Below, one piece after another: positions 1 through 8,111 of a stretch of 64,000 nucleotides of DNA. The notes below the pieces were generated by a model that was not told the DNA's origin, ran no database searches, and saw nothing but the letters and a program-made list of their open reading frames with translations. Position numbers and translations under genes: made by a program. Within the stretch, counting starts at the first letter, position 1. The number at the start of each line of letters is the position of its first letter. Source of the stretch: Nocardia brasiliensis ATCC 700358 (GTDB lineage: Bacteria; Actinomycetota; Actinomycetes; Mycobacteriales; Mycobacteriaceae); NCBI RefSeq assembly GCF_000250675.2, contig NC_018681.1, positions 1,240,001 to 1,304,000 of the forward strand. The letters run 5' to 3'.

Positions 1-347
1 GTGCCGCGAAGGCGGCGGCGCTGGCCGCCCTGGTCTTCGAGGTCTTCAAGTTCGTCGCCTCGATCTACCTGCGCACCGTGCTGTCCAGCCCGGCCGGCGC
101 GGCGTTCGGCTCGATCATCGGCCTGATGGTCTTCAGCTACATCACCTACCGCATCGTCCTGTTCGCCACCGCGTGGGCCGCCACCGCCTCCGACAACGAC
201 CGCGACGCCGATATCCCGCCGCCACCCGCCGCTGTGATCGCGCCCCGGGTTTCCGCCCGGGAACTGTCCGTCGGCGCGGGCGCGACCTTCTTCGGTGCGG
301 GAGCCCTTGCGGCCCTGGCGCTTTCGGGCCTGCGCCGCCGTCCCTGA
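1..347 (+). CDS. BrkB/YihY-family membrane protein, C-terminal end (partial)
   Basis: Only the last ~115 residues are inside the window; the reading frame is open from base 3, so the start lies upstream. The visible part has the shape of the end of YihY/BrkB (formerly tRNA-processing RNase BN) inner-membrane proteins: an amphipathic stretch FEVFKFVASIYLRTV, then a hydrophobic helix beginning GSIIGLMVFSYITYRIVLFATAWAA, the characteristic last BrkB transmembrane segment. A Pro-rich linker follows, and a short Ala/Gly hydrophobic segment ends in GLRRRP. The molecular role of this family is unsettled (transport or envelope function is assumed). The gene converges on the carboxypeptidase at 385-1674. 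Family assignment rests on the last helix only, so it is moderately sure. Confidence 0.7.
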   Translation, partial: AAKAAALAALVFEVFKFVASIYLRTVLSSPAGAAFGSIIGLMVFSYITYRIVLFATAWAATASDNDRDADIPPPPAAVIAPRVSARELSVGAGATFFGAGALAALALSGLRRRP

Positions 348-384
348 CTCGACCGTCGTTGTCCTGCTGCTCTGAAAAGCCTTG

Positions 385-1674
385 CTATCTGCGGCGATTG
401 AGGCGGCGGGCGCCCAGGAGCAGGGCGAGGACCAGAATGGTGCCGCCCACTATCCAGACGGTACGGTCGGGTCCGTGAGAGTCGCCGGGAGCGGAGTCTG
501 CCTGGGGGGCCGTGTCGCGAGGCGGCGGGGAGGCCAGGGCGGCACCGGTTTTCGACTGGTCGGGGGTGGCGCTGGGCAGTGTGCCGATGCTGGTACCGCG
601 GGGCAGGGCGAAGCCGTAGTCGAGCAGGCGGGCGGCTTGATCGGTGGGGCGTAGCGGCCGGACATCGGCTTTGAGCAGGGTGACGACGAGCCGGCGGCCG
701 TCGCGCTCGGCGGCGGCGACGAAGGTCTGCCTGGCGTCGTCGGTGAAACCGGTTTTGCCGCCGAGGGCGCCCTCGTAGTCGTAGAGCAGGTGATTGTCGT
801 TGCCGATCGGGAAGCCGGGATGGTCCTTGTCGTCGGGGATCTTCGGGTTCGCGGGATAACCGGGGAAATCGACCTGTTCGGTGTGGATGAGTTCGGCGAA
901 CAGCGGGATCGTCATGGCCTCCCGGAAGAGCACGGACAGGTCGTAGGCGGACGTGCTCATGCCGGGGCCGTCCAGCCCGGACGGGCTGGCCGCGCGAGTG
1001 TCCAAGGCGTGCAACGACTTCGCCAGCTCGTTCATCTTGGCGACGGTGGCCTCCTCGCCGCCCAGCTGGGTGGCGATGGCATGGGCCGCGTCGTTGCCGG
1101 ACGCCATGATCAGGGCCTGCATGAGCTGACGGTTGGTGTAGCGGCCGCCGGGGCCGATGCCGACCCGGGTGCCGTCGGCGTTCGCGTCGTCCTCGGTGCC
1201 GGTCACCACCTTGTTCAGGTCGAGGGTGCGCAGCGCGATGGTGGCGAGCAGCACCTTGATGGTGCTGGCCGGCCGATACCGGCCGTGCGGGTCCTTGGCG
1301 ACCAGGACCTCGCCGGTGTCCAGGTCCGACACCTGCCAGGCGGTGGCCGAAATATCCTGCGGCACAGCGGGTGCGCCCTTGGGCAGCACCAGTCCGCATT
1401 CGCCGAGCCTGCTGCCGCCGACGGGTGGGACGGGGACGGGCAGCGCGGTCGGCGCCGACTGCCCGGGCCGCGGCACCTCGGACTGGTCGATCGGCGGGGG
1501 CGGGCTGGTCTTCTGCGGGCACCCGTCGGTATTGGGCGTGCTGAACGGTGTCGTCGTCGTGCTCGTCGGCGCGGCGAACGACGGTACGGCGGCCAAGCCC
1601 GCGGTGACGGCCAGTGCGGCCAGCGCGGAACCGAGGCGAAGTGTGGCGCGGCGGCGCGACTCCCGGATCTTCAT
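385..1674 (-). CDS. dacC: D-alanyl-D-alanine carboxypeptidase (PBP5/DacA type)
   Basis: Secreted peptidoglycan carboxypeptidase (peptidase S11) that trims the terminal D-Ala from pentapeptide stems on the outer face of the membrane. I chose the ATG giving MKIRESRRRA (429 residues). It opens with a classical signal peptide ending near PSFA|AP, followed by a Pro/Thr-rich linker to about residue 100. The three penicillin-binding motifs are in order: S137-T-I-K140 (PASTIK), S192-G-N194 (ASGND) and K307-T-G (GGKTGF). A C-terminal membrane anchor (WIVGGTILVLALLLGARR) with a basic tail replaces the amphipathic helix of enterobacterial PBP5, as usual in mycolata. The gene is transcribed away from the MFS exporter at 1797; about 120 bases and a large palindrome separate the two starts. 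The symbol follows usual actinobacterial naming and is tentative; the function is secure. Confidence 0.92.
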   Translation of the reverse strand: MKIRESRRRATLRLGSALAALAVTAGLAAVPSFAAPTSTTTTPFSTPNTDGCPQKTSPPPPIDQSEVPRPGQSAPTALPVPVPPVGGSRLGECGLVLPKGAPAVPQDISATAWQVSDLDTGEVLVAKDPHGRYRPASTIKVLLATIALRTLDLNKVVTGTEDDANADGTRVGIGPGGRYTNRQLMQALIMASGNDAAHAIATQLGGEEATVAKMNELAKSLHALDTRAASPSGLDGPGMSTSAYDLSVLFREAMTIPLFAELIHTEQVDFPGYPANPKIPDDKDHPGFPIGNDNHLLYDYEGALGGKTGFTDDARQTFVAAAERDGRRLVVTLLKADVRPLRPTDQAARLLDYGFALPRGTSIGTLPSATPDQSKTGAALASPPPRDTAPQADSAPGDSHGPDRTVWIVGGTILVLALLLGARRLNRRR

Positions 1675-1746
1675 CGTTTGCGAGCGTAACGGTCGGCGCG
1701 GGCGGTGGCCGCGCACGCGTCCTGGCCGGGTATCGACAGACGCTAC

Positions 1747-1786
1747 TAAATGAGAGTTACTATCAAAAAGTAGTTTCTCTCATTTA
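1747..1786. promoter_or_regulatory. 40-bp palindromic operator between dacC and the MFS exporter gene
   Basis: Two 16-base arms (1747-1762 and 1771-1786) flank an 8-base spacer. The arms are inverted copies apart from a two-base difference in the middle (tt versus aa). The core reads TAAATGAGAG...CTCTCATTTA. It ends two bases before the GGAGGGG ribosome-binding site of the exporter. Size and place fit the operator of a TetR repressor; the nearest candidate is the TetR gene directly downstream of the exporter. Its AT content is far above the surroundings. Confidence 0.75.
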
Positions 1787-1796
1787 CGGAGGGGTT

Positions 1797-3359
1797 GTGC
1801 AGACTGATTCGACTCGCCGCTGGCTGGCGCTCGGCGCGCTGGCGGTCGCGATGCTGACCATCGGGCTCGACGTGACGGTGCTGACCGTGGCGTTGCCCAC
1901 GCTTGCCATCGATCTGCAAGCGAATACCGCTGCGCTGCAATGGTTCAGCAGCGCGTACACGCTCGCGCTCGCCGCGGTGATGCTGCCCGCGGGCGCGCTC
2001 GGCGATCGGTACGGGCGCAAGAAGTTCCTGCTCGCCGCCCTGCTCTTGTTCGGCGCGGCCTCGCTCGCGTGCGCCTTCGCGACCTCGGCGGGCGAGCTGA
2101 TCGCCGGGCGAGTGGTGCTCGGCGTGGCGGCCGCGGCGATGATCCCGCTGTCCATGGCAGTGCTGCCCTCGCTGTTTCCCGAGCCGGGCGAACGGCAGCG
2201 TGCGCTCACCGTCTGGGTGACCTCGACCGCGCTCGGCCTGCCGCTCGGGCCGATCGTGGGCGGCTGGTTGCTGCGGAACTTCTGGTGGGGTTCGGTGTTC
2301 CTGATCAATGTGCCGATGGTGATCATCGGTGTGCTCGCGGTACTCGCCCTGGTGCCGGACTCCCGCAGCGCACAGCGCTACCGGCTGGACGTGCCCGGTG
2401 TCGTGCTGTCGGCCGCGGGCATGCTGGGCCTCACCTACGGTTTCATTCGGATCGGTGAGTTCGGCTGGGGCAACGGGGCGGCGTGGGGCAGCGTCGGCGC
2501 CGGGGTGCTGCTGCTCGGTGCGTTCGTGCTGTGGCAGCGCAGGACCGCGCATCCGCTGATCGATCTCGGCTTGTTCGGCAACGCCGGATTCCGCTGGGGC
2601 ACCGTACTTTCCATCGTCGTCAACTTCGCGATGTTCGGCATGTTCTTCACCGTGCCGCAGTACTTCCAGGCGGTGCTCGGCGTCGACGCGCTCGGCAGTG
2701 GGCTGCGGCTGCTGCCGCTGATCGGCGGCCTGCTGGTCGGCAGCCGGGTGGTCGACAAGGCGTTGCCGAAACTCGGCACCCGCACGGTGCTCGCCGTGGG
2801 CTTCGGCCTGCTCGCCGTCGCACTCGCACTCGGCGGGCTGACCACCGTGGACAGCGGCTACGGTTTCACCGCGCTGTGGCTGACCCTGCTCGGCGCCGGC
2901 ATGGGACTGGCCATGCCGACCGCCATGGGCTTGGCGATGGGCGGACTCTCCGCCGAGCGCTCCGGGTCCGGGTCCGCGTTGATCCAGGCCCTGCGCCAAG
3001 CGGGCGGCACCATCGGCGTCGCGATCCTCGGCACCGTGCTGGCCACCCGCTACCGTTCGGAACTGGGCGATGTGAATCGTGACCCGATCTCGGACGGGGT
3101 GAACGCCGGCGCCGCGGTGGCGCACCGGACCGGCGACCTCGCGCTGCTGCACCAGGTGCAGACCGCGTTCGTCGGCGGCATGGCGGCGATGCTCTGGGTC
3201 TGCGCGGCCCTGTGCGCAACGGCGGCGGTGCTCGCCGCCGTGTTCATCCGCGTGCCGCGACCGGCCATGCCCGCCGCGGCGCAGGATCGGCAACCCCCGG
3301 TCGCCGGAGCGGAGGTGATCGTCGGGGCGGATGCGTCAGAATCGAACCATGTCGGTTGA
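1797..3359 (+). CDS. MFS drug exporter, 14-TM DHA2 (EmrB/QacA) family
   Basis: Proton-driven multidrug efflux protein of the cytoplasmic membrane. The GTG at 1797 (VQTDSTRRWLALGAL) is chosen because GGAGGGG at 1788-1794 precedes it and the protein then begins right at the first helix; earlier starts would read through the operator. It has 520 residues, with DHA2-type signatures: motif D1 region (TIGLDVTVLTVALPTLAIDL) in helix 1, motif A (GALGDRYGRKKFLL) in the loop after helix 2, and motif C-like GLPLGPIVGGWLL in helix 5. About 14 hydrophobic segments are visible. It overlaps the following TetR gene by 11-29 bases, so the pair is one transcript. Expression is probably controlled by that TetR protein at the palindrome 1747-1786. 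The substrate cannot be read from sequence. Confidence 0.9.
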   Translation: MQTDSTRRWLALGALAVAMLTIGLDVTVLTVALPTLAIDLQANTAALQWFSSAYTLALAAVMLPAGALGDRYGRKKFLLAALLLFGAASLACAFATSAGELIAGRVVLGVAAAAMIPLSMAVLPSLFPEPGERQRALTVWVTSTALGLPLGPIVGGWLLRNFWWGSVFLINVPMVIIGVLAVLALVPDSRSAQRYRLDVPGVVLSAAGMLGLTYGFIRIGEFGWGNGAAWGSVGAGVLLLGAFVLWQRRTAHPLIDLGLFGNAGFRWGTVLSIVVNFAMFGMFFTVPQYFQAVLGVDALGSGLRLLPLIGGLLVGSRVVDKALPKLGTRTVLAVGFGLLAVALALGGLTTVDSGYGFTALWLTLLGAGMGLAMPTAMGLAMGGLSAERSGSGSALIQALRQAGGTIGVAILGTVLATRYRSELGDVNRDPISDGVNAGAAVAHRTGDLALLHQVQTAFVGGMAAMLWVCAALCATAAVLAAVFIRVPRPAMPAAAQDRQPPVAGAEVIVGADASESNHVG

Positions 3360-3966
3360 TCTGTCCGGAGAAGAACCCGCGGTGCCCGGTCTACGGGAGC
3401 GGAAGAAGGAGCGAACCCGCCGGACGATTCGCCTCGAAGCGTTCCGGCTGTTCCGCGAGCAGGGCTACGGCGAGACGACCGTCGAACAGATCGCGGCGGC
3501 GGCCGAGGTCTCGCCGAGCACCTTCTTCCGCTATTTCCCGTCCAAGGAGCAGCTGGTGCTCGCCGATGACCTCGACCCGGTGCTGGAGGCGGTCTTCCTG
3601 GCGCAGCCGCCGGAGGTGCCGCCGCTGCAGGCGTTCCGCGACGCCATCGCCGAGGTGTTCGGCTCGCTGCCCGCTGCGGAACTGGCCTTCGAGCAGGAAC
3701 GCCAGGCGCTGGTGTACCACGTGCCCGAACTGCGCTCGGCGGTCGGACAGGAGATGCTGCGCAGCATCGAACTCTCCGCGGGCATGCTGGCCGAACGGCT
3801 GGAGGTGTCCCCGGACGACTTCGAGGTCCGGGTGCTCTCCGGCGCGCTGGCGGGCATCGCGCTGGCCATCGCGACGATCGCGCCGGTCAACGCCGAGAAC
3901 ATCGCCAAAGCGATGGAGTTCCTCGAAGCGGGCCTGCCGCTGGGGCGGGACCGTTCCGGGAAGTAG
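3331..3966 (+). CDS. TetR-family repressor of the adjacent exporter
   Basis: A DNA-binding regulator of 211 residues. The N-terminal helix-turn-helix is clear: RERKKERTRRTIRLEAFRLF, then GYGETTVEQIAAAAEVSPST and FFRYFPSKEQLVLADD. The C-terminal ligand-binding domain is variable. Start choice: ATG 3331 lies 12 bases after a perfect GGAGGTGA (3311-3318); ATG 3349 (MSVDLSGEE) is the alternative and gives the more usual N-terminus. The gene overlaps the end of the exporter, so the two are translationally coupled. The arrangement operator-exporter-regulator suggests autoregulation through the palindrome at 1747-1786, with release by an exported toxic compound. The ligand is unknown. Confidence 0.88.
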   Translation: MRQNRTMSVDLSGEEPAVPGLRERKKERTRRTIRLEAFRLFREQGYGETTVEQIAAAAEVSPSTFFRYFPSKEQLVLADDLDPVLEAVFLAQPPEVPPLQAFRDAIAEVFGSLPAAELAFEQERQALVYHVPELRSAVGQEMLRSIELSAGMLAERLEVSPDDFEVRVLSGALAGIALAIATIAPVNAENIAKAMEFLEAGLPLGRDRSGK

Positions 3967-3973
3967 CCCGAAC

Positions 3974-4873
3974 CTACTGCGCTCCAGCGGTATTCGAATG
4001 CCGCAGCCGCTCCGGGGTCTCGTCGTCCATGGTCGCGAAGAACCCGCCCACCACGTCCTCGATCTCGGCGATCGACTCCGCGCAGTAGAGGATCGGCTGG
4101 TAGTGCGTGATGTCGTAGACCGCGCTGCCCATCTCGGCGACGTCGAGCGGCCGCAGGTCGGCGCCGCGGAACTCCTCGATCTCCCCGTAGGAGGAGAGCA
4201 GGCCCGCGCCGTAACAGCGCACCTCGCCCTGTTCGCGGACCACCCCGAATTCCATCGAGAACCAGAACACGTTGGCCAGGAATTTCAGCGCGGTATCGGT
4301 CTCGAGTCGTCCGACGGCCGCGCCGACCGCCTCGTAGATGGCGGCGAAGCGCGGGCTCGCGATCTGGTTGGCGTGCCCGATGATCTCGTGGATGGCATCG
4401 GGTTCGGGCGTGTACAGCGGTGCCGAATGGTGCCGAATGTACTGGGTGGAGTGGAAGATCCGATCGGCGAACGAGCCGAAGAACTCGCGCAGCGGCACCA
4501 GGCCCGCGGCGGGCGCGTAGCGGAATCCGCTGAGCGGCAGCAGTGCCGCGGAGACTTCGTCCAACTGCGGAATATGGTCCTCCGGCAGGGCGAGCCGCGC
4601 CGCCGACGCCAATACCTCTGCGCAGGCGTAGGTCTGGTGCTTGCGGGCGAGTTCCGCCGAAGCGATCCGCCACACCTGCTGTTCCTCGTCGGTGTAGGCG
4701 ATCTGCGGAACCGGCTTGCCCGGCGCGTAGTCGAGTGCCAGTTCGGCGATGGCGTTGCGCCGGGTCCGGTAGTCAGCGTCGTGCACGCCAGGGTGCTCGT
4801 CGCTCAGGTGGACGGTCACATCGCCGTCGCCGGACCGGGTCACCGGTGAGTACAGCTGAGCTTCGGTGAACAT
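3974..4873 (-). CDS. phhA: phenylalanine 4-monooxygenase
   Basis: Pterin- and non-haem-iron-dependent hydroxylase converting phenylalanine to tyrosine, the first step of phenylalanine catabolism. The protein from MFTEAQLYSP has 299 residues, the length of bacterial single-domain enzymes without the ACT regulatory domain. Iron ligands of the aromatic amino acid hydroxylase family are visible: H162 and H167 in IHEIIGH and E208 in FSMEFGV. Also present are the conserved FHSTQYIRHHS and PEPDAIHE substrate/pterin region. A slightly earlier ATG (MHRRMF, to 4885) is possible. It converges on the TetR gene (7-base gap). No pterin recycling gene (phhB) or Lrp-type regulator is adjacent. Confidence 0.93.
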   Translation of the reverse strand: MFTEAQLYSPVTRSGDGDVTVHLSDEHPGVHDADYRTRRNAIAELALDYAPGKPVPQIAYTDEEQQVWRIASAELARKHQTYACAEVLASAARLALPEDHIPQLDEVSAALLPLSGFRYAPAAGLVPLREFFGSFADRIFHSTQYIRHHSAPLYTPEPDAIHEIIGHANQIASPRFAAIYEAVGAAVGRLETDTALKFLANVFWFSMEFGVVREQGEVRCYGAGLLSSYGEIEEFRGADLRPLDVAEMGSAVYDITHYQPILYCAESIAEIEDVVGGFFATMDDETPERLRHSNTAGAQ

Positions 4874-5209
4874 ACGACGATGCAAGCACCGCGGCGGCCC
4901 GGCGACAACAAACGGGCATTCAGCTTGGCAAAGTGTCTAGCTGGTGCCGGATCGGTGCCCACATACCGGCGTAAGACCGCCTGATCCGGCGGCGAGCTGA
5001 CCAGTGACCGTCGGGTCGTCACACCCGCCCGGCGCGCGGTGCCGAAGACGATGCCGAGTGTGTGCCGGGAACCACCCACGTGCCTGTTCACCCGGCTGCC
5101 CAACCTGCTTGCGGCCCTGAAAAACTCGGCGAATTCGGTGACTCTGATCGATTTGCCGGACATGAGCGGGCGAGACAGCGCAAAATGGCGAACGTACGAA
5201 GGAGGACGC
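4874..5209. other. Intergenic stretch between phhA and a VapB-like gene
   Basis: About 335 bases without a supportable gene. The frame leading into the VapB-like gene is open from 5039, but its upstream peptide has no recognisable similarity and no ribosome-binding site, whereas GGAGGA sits immediately before 5210. The promoters of both divergent genes must lie here. I see no clear hairpin or repeat. Confidence 0.5.
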
Positions 5210-5413
5210 ATGAAATCCGTGCGGATCGATCTCGACCAGAAACTGCTCGCCGCCGCTGCCGCGATCATGGGCACCTCGACGAGCAACGCCACTATCAACG
5301 AGGCACTGCGCCGGATCGTCGTGCACGAACGTCAGCTACGCCATCTCGAAAAGCTCGCCGCGACAGCATTGTTCGCGCTGCCGGGGCCCGAGGTCGTGGT
5401 GGTCGACGGGTAG
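5210..5413 (+). CDS. VapB-type antitoxin, apparently orphan
   Basis: A 67-residue protein starting MKSVRIDLDQKLLAAAAAIM behind a strong GGAGGA (5201-5206). The N-terminal beta strand followed by helices (SNATINEALRRIVVHERQ) is the ribbon-helix-helix DNA-binding pattern of actinobacterial VapB antitoxins (DUF2191/VapB family). The C-terminal ALFALPGPEVVVVDG would be the toxin-binding tail. Such proteins normally neutralise and co-repress a PIN-domain RNase VapC encoded immediately downstream. Here the next gene, 5 bases away, is a convergent hydrolase, and no PIN-like ORF is visible on either side. It may therefore be a solitary antitoxin or regulator, or a remnant. Family assignment is fairly sure, role is not. 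Confidence 0.72.
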   Translation: MKSVRIDLDQKLLAAAAAIMGTSTSNATINEALRRIVVHERQLRHLEKLAATALFALPGPEVVVVDG

Positions 5414-5418
5414 CCGGC

Positions 5419-6951
5419 TCAGGACTTGCGGCAGCGCAGGCCCTCGGCCGGCACGGTCAGATCGATCAGATACTTCAGTACGGGCTCGTCCACGCACGCG
5501 ACACCCTCGAAGGTGACGCCGTGCTGGGTGCCCTCGTAGGTGATCAACGCGGCGCCGAGGGCTTTCGCGAGGGAAACGCCGCCGGGATAGGGCGTCGCCG
5601 GGTCGCCCGTCACCGCGACGACCACGACCTTCGGCAGCCCGGCCACGTTCGGCACATGCGGCTGCGCGGTCGGCGGGATCGGCCAGAACGCGCAGGCGTC
5701 CAGCGGCGTCTGGCCGGTGGCCACGCCGTCGTCGAAAATCGGGGCGGCACTGCGGGATCGGCGGTCGATATCGGTCGCGACCGCGCGGTCGGTCACCCGG
5801 ACCTCCTCCAGGCAGAGCACCGCGCGGTGCACGTCGTCGGAGGAAACCTCCTGATACTCGCCCGCTTCACCGAGCAGCGCGTCGCCGCGGCCGTTGGCGA
5901 GTTCGGCCAAACCCCGGGTGAGCGCGGGCCAGGACTCCGGGTTGTAGAGCGAGGCGATGGTCGCGGTGATGACCGCGTCGTAGTCCAGGCCGCGTTGGCC
6001 CGCGACGCTGATCGGGCGCCGGATCAGCGGCAGCACCAGAGCTCGGTAGGCCTCCGTCGCCTTCTTCGGATCGGTGCCGAGCGGGCAGTCCGGCGCTTTG
6101 GCGCAATCCGCGGCATAGGCGTCGAAGGCCTGCTGGAAGCCGGCCGAGGTGATCACTTCGTCGCCGATGTTCGTGGTCGGATCCACGGGGGCGTCGAGCA
6201 CCATGGCGCGGACCCGGTCCGGGAACAGTTCGGCATAGGTCGAGCCCAGCCGGGTGCCGTAGGACCCGCCGAAGTAGGTCAGCTTCCGGTCGCCGAGCAC
6301 GGCGCGGATGACATCCATATCGCGCGCGACGTCACCGGTGCCGACGTGGCCGAGCAGCGCCAGCCCGGTGCGCTGGGCGCACGAGTCCGCGTATTCCTCG
6401 TTCTCCTGCTCGATCTGGTCGATCTCGGCGAAGGGGTCGGTCATGCCGAGCACGCGCCGGCTGGTCAGGTGTTCCTTCGTGGAACGACACCGGACCAGCG
6501 GGGTCGACGCGCCGAGCCCGCGCACGTCCATCCCGATCACGTCGAAGCGTTCGGCCACCGGCAGCTTCGCCAGCGCCAGCGGCATGAGCAGGCCGGGCAC
6601 CCCCGGCCCACCCGGATTCGTCAGCAGCGAGGCGACTTTGGCGCCGGTGGCGCGCAGCCGGGAGATCGCGATCTTCGCCGTCTCACCGTCGGGGCGGCCG
6701 TAGTCGATCGGCACGGTGACCCGCGCGCACTGGATTCCGGTGGCGGTGAGTTCGGCCCCGCCGCCCGGATAGTCGTCGCACGGGCCCCACGCGATCTGCT
6801 GCTGGTAGTACCGATCCAGGGTCGGGACGGGCGGCGGGGGCGCGTCCTTGCCGCCGCCGCACCCGGCGGCCAGCAACACGACCGCGGTGAGCAGCGCGGT
6901 CAGCGCGGCAACCCGCTCGGATGCCGCGGTTCCCTTGCGCGATGTGCACAT
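5419..6951 (-). CDS. Lipoprotein alpha/beta hydrolase with TAP-like C-terminal domain (S33)
   Basis: Exported serine hydrolase of the tripeptidyl aminopeptidase/SCO7095 type, 510 residues. The N-terminus has a lipobox (VVLLAAGC, Cys31), so it should be anchored to the outer face of the membrane. The alpha/beta-hydrolase core shows TNPGGPGVPG (oxyanion strand), the MDVRGLGAS turn, and the nucleophile elbow FGGSYGTRLG with Ser230. Near the C-terminus are the acid in VTGDPATPYPGG and the histidine in GTQHGVTF. A Cys pair (GVACVDE...GLRCRKS) frames the TAP-like domain. Relatives cleave peptides or esters, and in mycobacteria related enzymes process lipids of the envelope. The substrate here is not determinable. 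The gene stands alone. Confidence 0.88.
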   Translation of the reverse strand: MCTSRKGTAASERVAALTALLTAVVLLAAGCGGGKDAPPPPVPTLDRYYQQQIAWGPCDDYPGGGAELTATGIQCARVTVPIDYGRPDGETAKIAISRLRATGAKVASLLTNPGGPGVPGLLMPLALAKLPVAERFDVIGMDVRGLGASTPLVRCRSTKEHLTSRRVLGMTDPFAEIDQIEQENEEYADSCAQRTGLALLGHVGTGDVARDMDVIRAVLGDRKLTYFGGSYGTRLGSTYAELFPDRVRAMVLDAPVDPTTNIGDEVITSAGFQQAFDAYAADCAKAPDCPLGTDPKKATEAYRALVLPLIRRPISVAGQRGLDYDAVITATIASLYNPESWPALTRGLAELANGRGDALLGEAGEYQEVSSDDVHRAVLCLEEVRVTDRAVATDIDRRSRSAAPIFDDGVATGQTPLDACAFWPIPPTAQPHVPNVAGLPKVVVVAVTGDPATPYPGGVSLAKALGAALITYEGTQHGVTFEGVACVDEPVLKYLIDLTVPAEGLRCRKS

Positions 6952-7113
6952 TCGTCGACCCCTGTACTCCGTGTGACGTACTCAGTCTGCCGGACGGACA
7001 CCGAACCGCAATCGGCAGGACCGGACAACTCGGGCGGCGCGTGGACGCGGACACCATGTCGGTGGGTCCTGGCAGACTCCGTGACACTGTCGCCGTGACC
7101 AAGGGGTGGAACG

Positions 7114-7788
7114 ATGCCGGTTTCTCTTATCGATGTGCCCGTCGAGCAGCGCCCGCGCGAGCGGCTGCTCGCCCTCGGTCCGCAGGCGCTCAGTGACGCC
7201 GAATTACTGGCTCTGCTGCTACGTCACGGCAGGCCCGGGGCGAGCGCCCTCGATCTGGCGGTGGAGTTGCTCGTCGAGCACGGCGGCCTGGCCGAACTGG
7301 CGGCGGCACGCCCCGAGGAACTGGCCCGCCGCGCGGGCATCGGGACGGCCAAGGCCGCCGCCCTCGTCGCCGCGTTCCATCTCGGCTCGCGCGCCCGCAC
7401 CGGCACCGCCACCGCGACGCGGCTCACCGCCGCGTCCGATGTCGCCGCCGCGGCCCGCCCGCTGTTCACCGGCGCGCGGGTGGAACGGCTGCTGGTGCTG
7501 GTGTGCGACGCGCAGAATCGGCTGCGGCGCAAGGTGTTCGTCGCCGAAGGCGCGGTCGATCAGGTGGCCGTCCCGGTCCGCGAGATCCTGAACACCGTCC
7601 TGCGCCACGACGGCCGTGCCTTCGCCGTCGTGCACAACCACCCCTCCGGCGACGCGGCGCCCAGCCTGGACGATCGCCGCGCCACCACGCTGCTCGCCGA
7701 GGCCGCGCGCACCGTCGGTCTCCGCTTCCTCGACCATGTGGTAATTGCGGGCGAGGAGTGGGCCAGTGCGCCCGCCATTTCGTACTGA
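7114..7788 (+). CDS. radC: RadC/UPF0758 family JAMM-domain protein
   Basis: 224 residues: an N-terminal helix-hairpin-helix-like region (RPRERLLALGPQALSDAELL, then AGIGTAKAAALVAAF near residues 74-88) and a C-terminal MPN/JAMM domain. The metalloprotease-type motif is intact: E157 in VPVREILN and H174-N-H176-P-S-G-D180. Historically called DNA repair protein RadC, but the Escherichia coli radC assignment was withdrawn and the biochemical activity remains unknown. Related JAMM proteins are deubiquitinase-like metallopeptidases. It is encoded alone, reading away from the hydrolase at 5419-6951. Confidence 0.9.
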   Translation: MPVSLIDVPVEQRPRERLLALGPQALSDAELLALLLRHGRPGASALDLAVELLVEHGGLAELAAARPEELARRAGIGTAKAAALVAAFHLGSRARTGTATATRLTAASDVAAAARPLFTGARVERLLVLVCDAQNRLRRKVFVAEGAVDQVAVPVREILNTVLRHDGRAFAVVHNHPSGDAAPSLDDRRATTLLAEAARTVGLRFLDHVVIAGEEWASAPAISY

Positions 7789-8111
7789 CCGGTGCGTTGT
7801 GTGAACGATATCGGCGGCGATAATATACTTCCCGGTCGGTCAGCAGATCATCGGTGGATAACTCGGTTATCGGGCGATATCGGGTCGAGGTGCGAATGCG
7901 ACGCGGATATGCGCTGTTCAGCGTGCTTTTTGCGCAGCGCATAGCCTTAATTGTGACATGCCTGCAAATAACAACATTATATTCGTGAGACGGACGGCGG
8001 GCGGCCGTTCCGGGATAAAAGTGAAAATGCGCTATTTGCATCGCTGTCGAACGTCCTTGAATTACCCTTTTTGTATTCCCGTATTCATTGGGTGGCGACA
8101 GGCGGTACGAG
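7789..8111. other. AT-richer intergenic region upstream of the His-rich membrane protein
   Basis: About 320 bases visibly poorer in GC than everything around, with runs such as ATAATATACTT, CAAATAACAACATTATATTC and CTTTTTGTATTC. It contains a perfect 6+3+6 inverted repeat GATAAC-TCG-GTTATC at 7857-7871 and several CGATATCG-like palindromes nearby. No credible protein is encoded. It probably holds the promoter and regulatory sites of the gene at 8112. The base composition hints that this stretch, perhaps with the following gene, arrived by transfer. Confidence 0.5.
7857..7871. promoter_or_regulatory. Perfect 15-base inverted repeat in the AT-richer gap
   Basis: Arms GATAAC and GTTATC are separated by TCG. 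It lies 240 bases upstream of the membrane protein gene at 8112. This is a candidate transcription factor site, unassigned to any regulator. Confidence 0.35.

Noticed and set aside
5039..5209. Longer N-terminus for the VapB-like gene
   Set aside because: The extra residues lack family similarity, and the strong GGAGGA directly before 5210 decides the start.
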